From Coprinellus micaceus (taxonomy: Eukaryota > Basidiomycota > Agaricomycetes > Agaricales > Psathyrellaceae): DNA of 64,000 nucleotides. Location: assembly GCA_951394405.1 (NCBI GenBank), contig OX596338.1:3906001-3970000 (forward strand). Direction: 5' to 3'. Every line of letters starts with the position of its first letter. Positions within the stretch are counted from its first letter, which is position 1. This document shows, piece after piece, positions 44,809-56,456 of the stretch. The notes under the pieces were generated by a model, which did not search any database, was not told the origin of the DNA, and saw only the letters and a program-made list of their open reading frames with translations. The translations under genes were made by a program, and so were the position numbers.

Positions 44809-46545
44809 ATGGACGAATCTTTCCTCCCCGTCGAGATTCTCGAGCTCATCTTCTACTTCTGCGTTCCTTGGCTCCGCGTCGAGAGTGCCACGAGGTCGCC
44901 ATGCATATATTCCTCGTCGCGGCGCCCACCACATCCTCTAGCCTTCACCGAAGTGTGTAGGAGGTGGACCTGGGCCGCACGAACATCATCTCGGCTGTGG
45001 TCGGTCATCGACCTATCCAACACACCTCTGACCCAACACTGCATCAACTATACCTCGGGAGACCTCGCACCTCTGCACATCGTGAGCGGGGCAGCCGCCA
45101 ACAAGATTACACTGTCGCACATCGAAGAGACCTGCACCTCGCTTAGCCGTTCGCCAATGCGGCTGACCATCTCGACAATCGATGTGTCCCTATACCCGAT
45201 CGTGCTCTCCTCCCTCTTCAGCTCCCTGACCGGTCCGCTCCACTCCGACTTCGCCCTCCTAACAAAGCTAGTCCTGCGCGTTCCTCCAATGACGATGTTC
45301 AATCCTGTGGCTATCAACGTTAACGTTAATGTTAACGTTGACGCCGTCATCCATGACACGAGCTCTGGGCCTATATCGCTATCCATCTCATCTCTCCCAA
45401 TTCCCAGCGTCCGCCACCTCGAACTCGATGGTGTCCCAGTGCATTGGACCTCAGTCCAAAGCCTCGAGCACCTCTCTCTCCGCGGCCTTATCCCTGACGA
45501 GCTGGCATCACCTACTCTTCGCGACCTCCAAGGAATCCTCACCCGTTCGAAGGAAACGCTACAATTTTGCCGATTGGAAAATATACTTTTCCCGATCGAT
45601 GACTGCGACTTCGCCATGGAGGTTGAGCCAATCTATCTCCAACGCCTTCACACCCTCTCGATCAGCGCTGCGCCCCACGTCACCTCCTCCATCCTCCACA
45701 GTATCAAGGTTCCCGCATCGACACATGTCCAACTCTACACCCTCCTCCGGGGCGACCTCCACTCGGTCCTTCCTCCGTGGTTCCAAATAGGAGCGCAGTC
45801 CGTTAGGGGAGGTGCGGACGTTACCTCGCTCCGCCTGTGTCGCCATTCGGCTGCCTTCCTCCGCCCAAACGTCCAGGCACGTTCCGGCAAGCGAACAGTG
45901 CGGAACCGCTACTACCCCGATACCTCTTCGGATTGGGACTCGGGCGACGCAGTGTTCTCCGTCTCCTCCGCATCAAGCGTACCGGTACCGATGGCCATAC
46001 TCGATTCCGTCTCGTATCCCTCCTCCTTGGGCCTATACGGCCACAACGTCAGGCGCTCGGGAACCGGTATATACGACCTCAGGCACTTGGCCTCACTGAC
46101 GTTGGGCGTTGGGGCTTTGATCGACATCCCCACGTCGTCGTTGCATACCTTCCTCGCGTATGGGGCGGTGAATCTCGAAGAGCTTAGGGTTGGGTATCAG
46201 TGTGATTTGAGTGGGCTGTTGGGTGGACTTGTAGCATCACCTGGAAGGAGATTCAACGGGAATACCAAGGAAGGTGAGATGGAGGCGAAGGAGGCCCAAT
46301 TGGGTCCATGCCCCCGTCTCAGGCTCCTCGCATTCAACAGACCCTCCGATCGCTGGTGGAACTTCGCTCCGATGTGGCTCGACTCTGTCGTCGATACGGT
46401 GGTCAGCCGCTCAAGGCTCTCCCCAGGGCAGCTGCGGCTGGAGTTTTGGAGGTGCCATGGAGTAACGGATGTGGGGGTCTGCGGGTCGTTTGAGAAATTC
46501 GGCGCGACTATTGGGGAAGTCGGGGAGGTTGCGGTCATGGACTAA
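44809..46545 (+). CDS. F-box protein with LRR-like C-terminus (2)
   Basis: A putative SCF substrate adaptor; single exon, 578 residues. The F-box is at the extreme N-terminus (FLPVEILELIFYFCVPWL) and is completed by FTEVCRRWTWAARTSSRLWSVID near residues 45-65. The remainder has irregular leucine-rich segments (LEHLSLRGLIPDEL, LRHLASLTLGVGAL, NLEELRVG). A tandem GTTAAC-like hexanucleotide near 45318-45345 encodes alternating Asn-Val (INVNVNVNVDA), an unusual coding microsatellite. No introns and no signal peptide. The start is the first ATG and places the F-box at residue 5. Confidence 0.82.
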   Translation: MDESFLPVEILELIFYFCVPWLRVESATRSPCIYSSSRRPPHPLAFTEVCRRWTWAARTSSRLWSVIDLSNTPLTQHCINYTSGDLAPLHIVSGAAANKITLSHIEETCTSLSRSPMRLTISTIDVSLYPIVLSSLFSSLTGPLHSDFALLTKLVLRVPPMTMFNPVAINVNVNVNVDAVIHDTSSGPISLSISSLPIPSVRHLELDGVPVHWTSVQSLEHLSLRGLIPDELASPTLRDLQGILTRSKETLQFCRLENILFPIDDCDFAMEVEPIYLQRLHTLSISAAPHVTSSILHSIKVPASTHVQLYTLLRGDLHSVLPPWFQIGAQSVRGGADVTSLRLCRHSAAFLRPNVQARSGKRTVRNRYYPDTSSDWDSGDAVFSVSSASSVPVPMAILDSVSYPSSLGLYGHNVRRSGTGIYDLRHLASLTLGVGALIDIPTSSLHTFLAYGAVNLEELRVGYQCDLSGLLGGLVASPGRRFNGNTKEGEMEAKEAQLGPCPRLRLLAFNRPSDRWWNFAPMWLDSVVDTVVSRSRLSPGQLRLEFWRCHGVTDVGVCGSFEKFGATIGEVGEVAVMD

Positions 46546-47592
46546 CGGTTATACTTTACCCTTTCAGCCTCCCTCCCTCTGTGATGCCCTGCTCCGAGCT
46601 TGCTGCCCCCGTCGATTATATTTGTACGTGCCGTTAAAAGTATTCTCGCATAACCTATTGTATTACTCTGCCCAGTATCTAGTAACTATTCCGATGCTAC
46701 ACGCCATTCACAGCTGCAATATATCTATACTCTGCGCTCTACCCTGCGCTCTCCAATTACGCATATCTCTAGGCTCTGTTTCGAGCTATACTCGCTACCC
46801 GAGCACAATCGCAAACACGGGAAGCAAGCTCAAGAACGCCGCCCACAATTGCAGCTCAATGAAACGTGCATGCGCAGTCTAAAGCCTCGCGGTACCACCC
46901 TACTTTCACGTGGCCTCATAAAGCTTGTACGCGACCCCTGCAACCCGCAGCAGCCCCTCATTTCTCCCTTTTCTCCCCTTCCTACGCGCCCGCTATCATT
47001 CAAAGTACTGATCATATCACCCTTCTAACGCATATCAGGTCCGCGACGATCTCCTTCGCCTCGCGAGATTCATATTCATTTCGCCACCGCCCTTCCATCT
47101 ACTAGCCGTTTTCCGGGACCGTACTCACTTTAGACTTCCCCAAGTATATGGAGGCCCTGGATATCCGAACCACACGGTGTGACAGGGGCAGGAGGGCGTC
47201 CATTTGGTACGAACGCCCGCGCCTCTATTAGGCAATCCGCATACCAAATGGACCCAGGGGAACGTCGAACGTGCGGTTCACCTTTTGAGGTGGTCCGACC
47301 AGTGATACCGTCGACCACCGCGCCGATCGGGTTGGGATGGAAGAGGCCGTGGAATGTCGAAATCCTGCTCTCTGTGACGATCTACATACACCTCTTATGG
47401 TCGAACAGATTCAACGCTTCACAACGAAAAGGTACAATTGAAACTGTAGCAGATGATAACCGTACAAGTTACACGATAATGATACACGAGACCCGGATTG
47501 CACTGCTTGCTGAGGATCCTTCCCTACTATACACTGAGATGATGACTGCTTGTTGCGAGGCCTCCCGGGAAATGAACGCGAACCCCCGCGAC
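46546..47592. other. Intergenic, convergent gene ends
   Basis: Contains the 3' ends of F-box gene 2 and the carnitine acetyltransferase gene. No gene seen. Confidence 0.5.
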
Positions 47593-50472
47593 TTAGTACT
47601 CCGCGAGAGGGATAACCTTGCCTGCATATCGAGTTAGCATGACAGCAGTCTCTTGAAAGGCGGCGGAGAACTCACCGATATCAGAGAATGGTGACTTCTT
47701 CTTCCTCCCCAACTTCTCCACTTCTCCGCTATCGAAGAACCCATATCCAGCTAAAGGATAAACGACGTCAGCCCGCCGCTCCCCTGACAACGCCATAGAA
47801 GCCAAAGAACGCGCACAGGTCTCTCGAGAGACCCAGGATCCCTGCGAACATTCCAGAGAAACAAGAAGATAGGACAAGTGCAGACTTACGCATTGATACA
47901 ATCTCCTCCTCATCAGACGAAGAATCCGAAGTAGCTCCGTGGATTGGCCGGCCAGTCTTTCCGTCGCGCAGGATACCAATATGGTCGACGAACGGTGCGG
48001 GTCGCTGGTTAGCCGATTTGTGCAATTGGATTAGGATCCTCTGGATTTCGTAGAGGTAGCTCTGAAGGGTATCCAGGAATCGTCGGGTCTGGAGGTGTTT
48101 AGAGGCAGCGCACCTAATATGGGGGATGAATCAGTGAGGCGCTAAGATGTAAGGCGGAACCATCGCTTACACTGAGATTCCATCCTCCTTGATGATGTAT
48201 CCAAGACCATAGCCGTCAGCGGCGACAGGTCCAAAGCCAAAGAGCCTCAGTGCAGGGTTACCACAGTTCGACGTCGAGAGAATGGAAGTGCTGAGCGTTG
48301 AATACCCCGGGTCGGTGAAGATGGTAGGGAGCTTGTTTGCTGCGGCTGCTCGGGGAGCCGGGTCTTCGGGCGAGGGGTCCAGATCTCCGTTCAACTCACG
48401 TTGGAGGAGACAGTAGAGGGCGTAGAGGTGCCTGTCCTGGCCCAAACCCTGGCTACATTCCCTCGTCAACTTGACGTGTCTCTCGCATGCTCTCTTCAGC
48501 GCGGCGACCTTCTGGGCGGGAGTCGCTTCTGACCAGAAGGCCTGTCAGGAAACAGTATTAGTCTCCATCACCTCGCCTCCCAAAGCGAAATGACGAACGT
48601 ACCTTGGTGAAGTTCACAGCTTCTGGCTGCACGGACCTGATCGCCTCGGTCCTTCCATGCAAGAATGCCTTCGTCATCGCGGGCTCGTAAACACACTCGA
48701 CACGCCCATAGAGGCCATAGTAGGCGGCCTGGAATGCCATCTGCACGAAGGCATCGGGACTGAACCCATGGCTAGTGATAAAGTTCTTGCCATAACCCTT
48801 GAACTCGAGAGCTTGGCAGTCGTTCTGGCAGATGAGATCGCTAAGGCGAGTCTCGGCGAAGCGGACACCTGCTCGCAACTGGGGGGTGAGCCTCCATTCG
48901 AGTTTCTTGGGCGTAGTGTCGATAGGCTCGGCTTTCTCTGATAAGGGTATGTCAGTCCTTGGTCGTAGTCCCAGGGAAGGGTGAACGCACGAGCAAAAAC
49001 GCCGTTAGCACCTCGTGGTGGTTTGTACGATTTGGCGTGTGGCGAGAGCTTAGCATGGAACATAGTGGGTGCGGAGGGGTTGATTGAGCGGGCCATAAGC
49101 ATCAGATTGTCAGTGAAGACGTCTGCTGCATAGCGCAAGACAGTATGCCCATCGACGCCGGTATGCTCGAAGTTAATGCCGGTCGTGCCGTCTGCACAGA
49201 CGATGATTTGGAGCTATGCAAAGTGAGCGAGCTTAAACTGATAAGGAACTGATAATCACGAACCTTGTCATACCACCTATTGGTGCAAGTTCCCACTTGC
49301 TCTCCGGCCTGGACATTGTACGTCCCACACAAAAAGTTGTTGCACAGATCCGCGAGATTATCCGGCGCGGTGTCGTCAAGACACACGATGAATAGTGCAT
49401 GGTCGACGAGGTCCAGGCATGCCTTATTACTCCGGTCCTCCTGCAGCATCTCCCGAAGACCGGACCAGATCTTCCGGTTCTCAGTCGTCAGAACACCAAT
49501 CGAGTTACGAGCAGCTTGTGAGGGGTCAGCTTTATCGGCGTCGGCGAGAATCGCGGTGAGGTTGCGGCTGATCTCGCGTTCGGTGAGAAGGGGCCGGTTC
49601 TCGTCGTCGAGGACATCAAACCAGTCTATCGTCGCAGAAGGTCAGCCTGCAGCCAATATTTCGCCGACGAAGGGACTCACAGAACTGTCCACGACGAAGG
49701 ACGACAATGTGCCGGGATCCGGCGTGAGCTTCCATTTTGCATCCCCTCTAGTAGCACGTCAGCCTGAAATGGGACAGTGAGGGAGTCAAGGAAACTCACG
49801 CTAGTGGGTATCCTGGCCGTGCCGAACAGCCTTGAATATTGGTCCATGCAGAGGGGAACGCCCCGGACGTTATCCGGCTCGAGGAGACCCGCCTCCAGGT
49901 CGTGGACGAAGCCTAGAGACGATATAATGAGAGCAGCTGCTCTGGGAATCTGAGTGCCTCTGCTGGGCGTGGGGTCGTTCCTACATGACATCAGAATGAG
50001 CTCACTAGGCGATCCCGACATGGGTGGGTACGCACTCAAGAACGAAGAAGGGATTCAGGGCCAGAACGACAGGGTCGCTGTGGCTGAGATACGATTCGTA
50101 CCAGAACTCCTCGATGTAGCTACGAGTGTATCGGGACACGGTGAGTCGAGAGGCCAATCGTATATGGGCGTAGACGCACCTATCCTTCCGCTTTGCCCAC
50201 TCGATCAACTTCTGCTGTATCCGAGGGCCTTCATTCTCCAGGAAATCCTTCACAGCTTTCTTCGTATCCTCGTGTTCGTACTCGTCCTGTAGCCCTTCCA
50301 ACGCCTTGAGGTATCGTTTGCAGGTATCTTCCAGGGGCGGTACCGGGAGGTGGGGGAGACGATCTTGCGAGGAGAAGGTCTTACTTGGCGGGGGCGTCGG
50401 CTTGCTCGCAGGGACGTGCGCTGTTGGGGTTGGGTTGACCGCTGCCTCCGAGTTTGCAACTAGCCCAGGCAT
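47593..50472 (-). CDS. Carnitine O-acetyltransferase (YAT/CAT type)
   Basis: Transfers acetyl groups between CoA and carnitine for the acetyl-carnitine shuttle between cytosol, peroxisome and mitochondrion. It is spliced from about ten exons on the minus strand. The family N-terminus LPHLPVPPLEDTCKRYL is followed by the SDPVVLALNPFFVLE region. The catalytic His lies in INFEHTGVDGHTVLR. Later landmarks are FKGYGKNFITSHGFSPDAFV, YGRVECVYEPAMTKAFLHGRTEAIR, LGQDRHLYALYCL, STSNCGNPALRLFGFGPVAADGYGLGYI and ASKHLQTRRFLDTLQ. The tail after an acidic SDSSSDEEEE-like segment encodes GYGFFDSGE and ends at 47593. I chose the Met at 50472 (MPGLVANSEAA). An in-frame ATG at 50604 would add 44 residues with a hydrophobic Ser/Leu stretch and could give a targeted isoform. 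The lack of an obvious peroxisomal tripeptide at the end fits the Yat1-like cytosolic or outer-membrane group. Confidence 0.9.
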
Positions 50473-51286
50473 CTTCTCCTCTTTCTCCTGTTTGAGGTCG
50501 AGGTCAAGGTCGATCGCGTTGTGGGACAGACAGGGGTTGCACAGGCGACTGAGGAAAGAAAGGAGGAAGGAAGAATAGGAGTTGCGGGGAGGAAGGATGC
50601 TCATCAGGAGACGGAACTGCGCCGACTAGATTTATAGGCAGCTGCGACCGTACCTGCTGATGAGGAATGCGGGGTGGAAATGCGGGAAGGTGTTCAAAAG
50701 GCGTTATGACGTCCCTCCAGTCCAAGGAATCATTATCTAGCGAGACCATGACCATATGGGTTCGGTGGTCTCTCGCTGTTTGTTGTCCAAACTTGTCACA
50801 GTAGGACGCGGAAGGAGCTTGATTAGGAGAATGCATCTCTCATGGGTTCCTGCTACGCCCGTAGATAGGTGGTTTTGGGCTGCTGTAGTCGACATATAGG
50901 ACGTTTCCGGGGAGGTTGCGCTCGGTGTTAGTGCAATGGTGGGGATGTGGCTGGAGGTGGTGGTGCGGAGAGGACATCCGAGCAGGTCCATGACGCCCAA
51001 AAGGGTTGCCAAGACAAGTGAAATGATGAAGAATGGCTTGCCGATGCGGGGTACAGCTTCCACTTCCGCGACGGCTTTGTCGGCTCCGTGACAGCTTCCC
51101 CGCATCCGAGTCCAAACGGTCTTTTGAAGTCTTTGACCAATGCTGTCCTCACAATTCGACGGGAACGCGGGGTGAGCAGATGATGTCCAAGGGTACGGGG
51201 TATATTGAGCATTCTTTCCACATAGATCTAAAGTATTCCATACCAGAGCGAGACGATATTATACTGGACACGATAGTCAGGTTTAA
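50473..51286. other. Intergenic between the acetyltransferase and WSC genes
   Basis: Promoter of the minus-strand acetyltransferase plus the 3' end of the WSC gene. No gene seen. Confidence 0.5.
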
Positions 51287-52982
51287 TCAAGAGACAATCT
51301 TGACATCCACAGCCTTGCAGTCTTCCAAAGAATAGTGCGCGTGATTGGCCCTTGGCGCGTAAACCAAGTCCACCCTCGCGTTGGCCGATGTGTTGGTGCA
51401 GAGGGCGAACGCGTCAGCGTCGCCACCAAAGGAAAGCCGAGAGTTGGCCTCGGGGTCGACTTCATCCGCCTGGATGGAAGCAAACCAAGGTTAGCAATCG
51501 GGAGTAGGTATGGGAATGTGAATAGTGGACGAGATAACGGAGAGGGGATCCGAAAGGTGAAAATGGAAACGGGTTACTCACCACAGAGCAAAAGGCCTGG
51601 AAGCCTGGGAAAGCAGGAACGGAAGCCACGAAAGTGGGGGATTCGCCGAGCCGAGGACGGGTAGAGGACATGATCTGTGTCCCGACGACGACCGAGTGAG
51701 GAAGGACAACGCTGTTCTGCATCGACAGGGCAGGCCACTCTGAGCAGCAGTTGGCGCAGGCCTATAGGGACCTTCAAGTCAGCACTTGAGCCAGACGAGA
51801 TGTCTAGTGCGCCTCGCTTACCGAAAGAATCGTCCATACGACATTGCTTGCCATCTCAACAGCGATGACTTTCAAGGGGATCGACGCAGGATCATCCTCC
51901 GCTGGTTCCTTGAACTCGGCCACTAGGGTGAAGTTACCGACTGTCGGCTGTTCGCAAGCGGCAGGAGGCAGCTCCTCAGACGGGGTGAAGGTATAGACCG
52001 AGATCCTGTTGGCATTTCCACAGAACTGGGAGTGGTCTGCAGTGCACACCCCTCGGCAGGTGTTGTCATCTACCGGAACGGCAGCCTCGCCTATCTCGTG
52101 ACCACACCCTGGATAAATGGTTGGTACGAATCAACACGCCGTTCTGGTGACAAACGATAAGGGGGGAGGACGCTCACAGCATTCGTTGCGGTTCTCGACT
52201 CCAGAGAGTGGGAAGGGTCCGGACGAGCTCGCAGTGCAGGCTGCCGTGCATGATTCGATAGTAGCCCCTCCAGGAATGTTGATACCGAAACTCAAGGTCC
52301 TTCCTGCCGCACTGTCGCTGTGATTTGAACCAATGATTATCAGCGTATTTGAAAACGAGGACTCTGAAAAGATACGTACGTATAGCAGCCCGAGTAGTCC
52401 CACGTGCCAGTGGCCGTCTCAAGAGCTGGTATGGTCTGGGGGGCAGGGCGGCCACTATCGAATACATTGATACGACTGGGGCCACCGCAGGTCTGGGTCG
52501 CGTCGCCACTACAGGCCATGGCACACTCGGTGTCGTCGACCAGCTCGCCTGGAAGCTGTATGACCGAATCACAGTCTGGGCAACCGGGTTAGCACTCATT
52601 CACCAAAGAACGAAAGGCGGGGGACTTACAGCATTCCTATGAGGCAAGATGGAACATATGAGATGAGGACAACGGAAGAACGCGTTCCACTCACACCTAT
52701 CAAACATTGTCAGCAAACGGAGCACACTCCAAAATAAAAGACGAACTCACTTCCAAATTCGAGTCCGGCGTACTTGTAGTCGGCAGCATCACACGTCGCG
52801 ATACATTTCTCGATGGTCTGCGCGGCGTTAAGGGTGACCTGAGCTCCCAGCGTGCGTGGAGCAGCAGTGTCAGTGTAGCAGCCCAAGGCCGTCCATTCTC
52901 CGGGCAGCTCTTGCGCAAAACCGATAGACGACGCCGCAAGCAAACTCAAGGTTGCAGCAAGTCGGGCGAACGATGAACGCAT
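51287..52982 (-). CDS. Secreted protein with two WSC domains
   Basis: A predicted extracellular, Cys-rich carbohydrate-binding protein. The signal peptide is MRSSFARLAATLSLLAASSIGFAQ. WSC domain 1 starts WTALGCYTDTAAPRTL and contains CIATCDAADYKYAGLEFG-S-ECYC, then CSGDATQTCGG. WSC domain 2 starts WDYSGCYTDSAAGRTL and contains ECWCGHEI and CGNANRISVY. A C-terminal region, not recognised, has VGNFTLVAEFKEP, CANCCSEWPA and SLEDCKAVD. To keep frame at the FGSECYC motif of domain 1, the gene needs two consecutive micro-exons: GT at 52696-52695 (2 nt) and GAATGCT at 52636-52630 (7 nt). Each is flanked by introns of 54-58 nt with GTGAGT or GTAAGT donors. Exon 1 is 52982-52751; the last exon ends at 51287. 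Confidence 0.85.
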
Positions 52983-54435
52983 GCTGGTAGGATGAGGAGG
53001 CGAGGAGAGTGAAAAGGGGTAAGAAAGAAGAGACTTGAGTGCCTTCTTGTCATTCCATCTCAAGACCTACCAGCTTTTATAGAGTTTACTCGCCCTCCAA
53101 AGCTCCTTCTTGGTGTTCGAAGGCCAAATATTGACCAGATCTGGGCGTCGGTCAATGTAGCGGAATTGCGTCCAGCTGTCGAGTATCGCCCAATAGTATC
53201 TGGCCTTCCTCGTCGGGCTCCCATGTCGCACAAAATTGAATATCAATAGAAGAACCAGGGGGGTTGAAGGGAGATAGGAATCAAGACGATCAGAATATGC
53301 GGAGGAGAGTTGTGGGGCTTTCAAAGACGCGCAGAGATACATTGAACCTCTCAGCTATAACCAAGCTGAGACGAGGAAATGGTTGGAACGGCAATTGAAC
53401 CGGCCAGGTTGAAAGAAATTGCATGAAGCACCACAATCAGGGTTTCGTCAGGGGAGGATAACAATCCTTGAACCTTCGACCCCGAGATCAAGACCTAGAA
53501 CCAGGCACCTAAAACGTCTTCTTACCTTTGTCTGGGAGCAAATCCGCCTTCCTGCCTTCCGAGCCGCGTCTTTCCCGCTGCGCAGGGTGCGGCGAAGCTA
53601 ACGGAACTCGGGAAATTTCACTCGGACTGCCACATCATTCGCTGGGGATACAAGGATTGTCAGTTCAGGATCAGAAAGTACCCTTCTCTCAAAGATTCTT
53701 ACCGTGCCAAAGCGTAAGCGCCAGAGGAGCGTCAACACCATGGTGGTACGAGTATGAACAGCCCTAAATCTGGCTGAGTCTGGCCAGGGTTTGCTTGGAT
53801 ATCTGATGGTGTGACACCACGAGCCCCGCTGATACCCCGAACAGTCACGGTCACCCTTCTGCAGCTCCCGCTCATGTTCGGACCTCGACCTCGTCGAAAC
53901 CTTATCTCATTCTCACCCTAGTATTCGAAACCCTATCTCGAACGCATGCCGATCGGGAATTGCGCCGTAGCATCATGTAAGGAGGCAGCGAGAAATATTG
54001 TTACCCGCAACGTTGTTTGACGTTGGCGCTTCAATTCGAAGTGTACGGAGCGGCGTCGAAGGTTTGTGTACACTTACTGCTGCGTACAAGGGAGGCTACC
54101 ACTGCGGTAACATTGTTTCTCCATCGCATCTGCGTTCATGGACACCCGGGGCCACGGCGCAGGCAGAAAGTGAGTGGATTTGGCCCCGCGATGGACTGTT
54201 CTCATACCTCCTCAGGTCTAGAAGCTATTTAATCTCACTGTCAAGATAGAGGGCCACACATACCCGAGAATTCTCTGCTTCTAGAAGGTTCTTCCTCAGC
54301 AAAACTGCTCAGCAGACCCGTTTTGCCTCTCCTCGTTGCACGGGCGCTAAACACTTCGAGCCTGCACAGTTTAATTACCGAGAGGCTATAACAACCCTTA
54401 TCGATGGTGACGATAGACCATATCGTCTCTCGAAT
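52983..54435. other. Divergent intergenic region, WSC and P450 genes
   Basis: About 1.45 kb between divergently transcribed genes, containing both promoters. No further gene seen. Confidence 0.5.
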
Positions 54436-55650
54436 ATGCTCTGCCCCCTCACCATCCTCACTGCGATTGCAATCGCAATCCTTGCTCGACTGTTCTGTGC
54501 AATGCTTACGTCTCAAAGAGATGTCCATGTTGCACATAACACTTTGGCCGGGATAGCTGCTTGCCTTAACCCCTACGATGTACCAATCGCTCAGCTCCTG
54601 GAGGAACGAGCCCGGGCCAACATCCGACTTGTCAAAGCCTTTGCCCTGTCCAACACCTTCGTCTCGAGTAGCCCGAGCATTCATTCGAGATTCGTCGACC
54701 AAGCTGGAGAGCTTTTGAAGATCGCAAAGCGCAAGGGGTGGCGCCATTTCCGCGATCTTTCCACCCAATCTGTGCAAGTCGAGCTTTGCAGGCTCGACGA
54801 AGGAGAATCACTGCCCTATGATCGTTTTGTCCAGGCAGTATGTCTCCGTATCATCCTAGTGGGTTTGTTGGGAGTCGATGCCTCTGTCGATTCCTTCTCT
54901 CCCGCCGATATCGACGTCGTAGCAGCCAATATCAACCTTCTTTGGTCCCTCTCGAAGACGCACGAGAACATCCCTCCACATCTCCTCCATCAGCTTACCG
55001 CCTCTCTCCGCCGACTCGTGCCCGACGCTGACAAGTACCCAAACCCAGTCGACTTCGTCATCCCGGCTTGGGAGACGCTTTGGCGCGTCGTCGCCATTGC
55101 CGTCGCCTACTCATGCCAGGAGCAGCAAATGATTGACGCTTTCTCAAGTTTATACAGCCGCCCCGACATCGCCACTTTCAACGAAGGCAACGGGAGCGTC
55201 AGCGTCAGAAGTATTATTTCCGAGACGATGCGCCTTCATCCTCCTTCAAAGCGCATCGGTCGACTCACTTCCCGACCCCGCTCCACTAATTTCATTACCC
55301 GGCTCCTCGAAAAGGTCTGCCCTGCCCAACGCCATGAGTCTGCTGAAGTATACGCCTTACAAGTGTCTGAGGAACTCTGGGGACCAGATGCGACCGAGTT
55401 CAGGCCATCAAGATTCCCTTCCTCCAGGACTCAGACGTCGGAGAGGACTAGCGCGAACGACGCGCATCAGCTCCTCTTCGGAAGTTCGCCTCTCCGTTGT
55501 ATTGGAGCGTCCTGGGCGCCCGTTGCTGCCGGGGTCATTTCCAGCGCAATTATCGCCCTTCTCCTGGAAGAAAACGAAGGCTCCCTTACCAGAGGGAAGG
55601 TGATAGGAGGGAGGGTTGGATGGGAAGGGTGGAGTGTACAGCGAGTCTAG
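54436..55650 (+). CDS. Divergent cytochrome P450, intronless
   Basis: A membrane-anchored heme-thiolate monooxygenase-like protein of 404 residues, shorter than the usual 480-540. An N-terminal hydrophobic helix (ILTAIAIAILARLFCAML) would anchor it in the ER. The I-helix region reads VIPAWETLWR, with Ala-x-Glu-Thr in place of A-G-x-D/E-T. The K-helix ExxR is ETMR in SETMRLHPPSKR. ELWGPDATEFRPSRF corresponds to the PERF region. The heme loop is LFGSSPLRCIGA: the Cys ligand is present, but the usual Gly and Arg spacing is altered. A single exon in an intron-rich region suggests retroposition or a family that has lost introns. Whether it is catalytically competent is uncertain. Confidence 0.75.
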   Translation: MLCPLTILTAIAIAILARLFCAMLTSQRDVHVAHNTLAGIAACLNPYDVPIAQLLEERARANIRLVKAFALSNTFVSSSPSIHSRFVDQAGELLKIAKRKGWRHFRDLSTQSVQVELCRLDEGESLPYDRFVQAVCLRIILVGLLGVDASVDSFSPADIDVVAANINLLWSLSKTHENIPPHLLHQLTASLRRLVPDADKYPNPVDFVIPAWETLWRVVAIAVAYSCQEQQMIDAFSSLYSRPDIATFNEGNGSVSVRSIISETMRLHPPSKRIGRLTSRPRSTNFITRLLEKVCPAQRHESAEVYALQVSEELWGPDATEFRPSRFPSSRTQTSERTSANDAHQLLFGSSPLRCIGASWAPVAAGVISSAIIALLLEENEGSLTRGKVIGGRVGWEGWSVQRV

Positions 55651-56456
55651 GCAAGAAGTCCGTGAGTCTCTCTCCCGCTTTTCCCATATGCGAGCTCACT
55701 TCAAAGAAGCAGTACTCGTTCGGCACGAAAGCGCCCAGATGCGTCGAGCGTACATATACCCACACCGGACAAGTAGGAACCGCTACGCATTTAATCCGTT
55801 GTCGTTGGCTTTCTCGTCGCTTCCCCTCGCCAGTCCCTGACCTGGCAGTATGCATGTCCGTTTTTGTCGACTTCTGTGCATCTGTACCTGTTTCGTACTG
55901 TCTTCCCAAGGCGCTATGATACTTGATTTCTTTTCGTCATACCCAACCTCGTATCCGGGTGAGGATGAAAGGTATCCTTGTTGTCGCCTAACTCTGCAAA
56001 GTCTACGTTCGGGATTCTGGTGGGGCGCCTATATCCCAGTGTTCAGTGACGTTAGCTGCGATGACGCACTTGACCAATTTCAAGGGCAGTGGGGATGATA
56101 CGCTGGAGGTTATCTTTCCGCTGCTCCACTGCGAGATTGGCGGTGGTGGCCCGGAAGAAGTTGAAGGCCTAGCCAAGGCCTACGGCTAACGATGAAAGTA
56201 CCCGAGGGCGAAGCAGCACGGCACTGGCAGCTAGACATGATCCTGTGGCTGAGAAGCTTCTGCAAACCCGGCCCTCTGAAGGAGGTGGCCGAGCGTCGAG
56301 GTATCAGATTAAAGGATGAATCGGCAGCAGCACATTCACTCTTCAGTCGGACCACACGGTTTATTGGGTTTACCACTGAACAATGCCTTGTACATCAGTC
56401 CTGATGACAACGATATCTCCCCTCCCCTCTTCCTTCCTCACAGCAGGCAGACCGAC
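55651..56456. other. Intergenic, no gene seen
   Basis: Contains the 3' ends of the convergent P450 and small secreted-protein genes. Only short frames are present. Confidence 0.45.
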
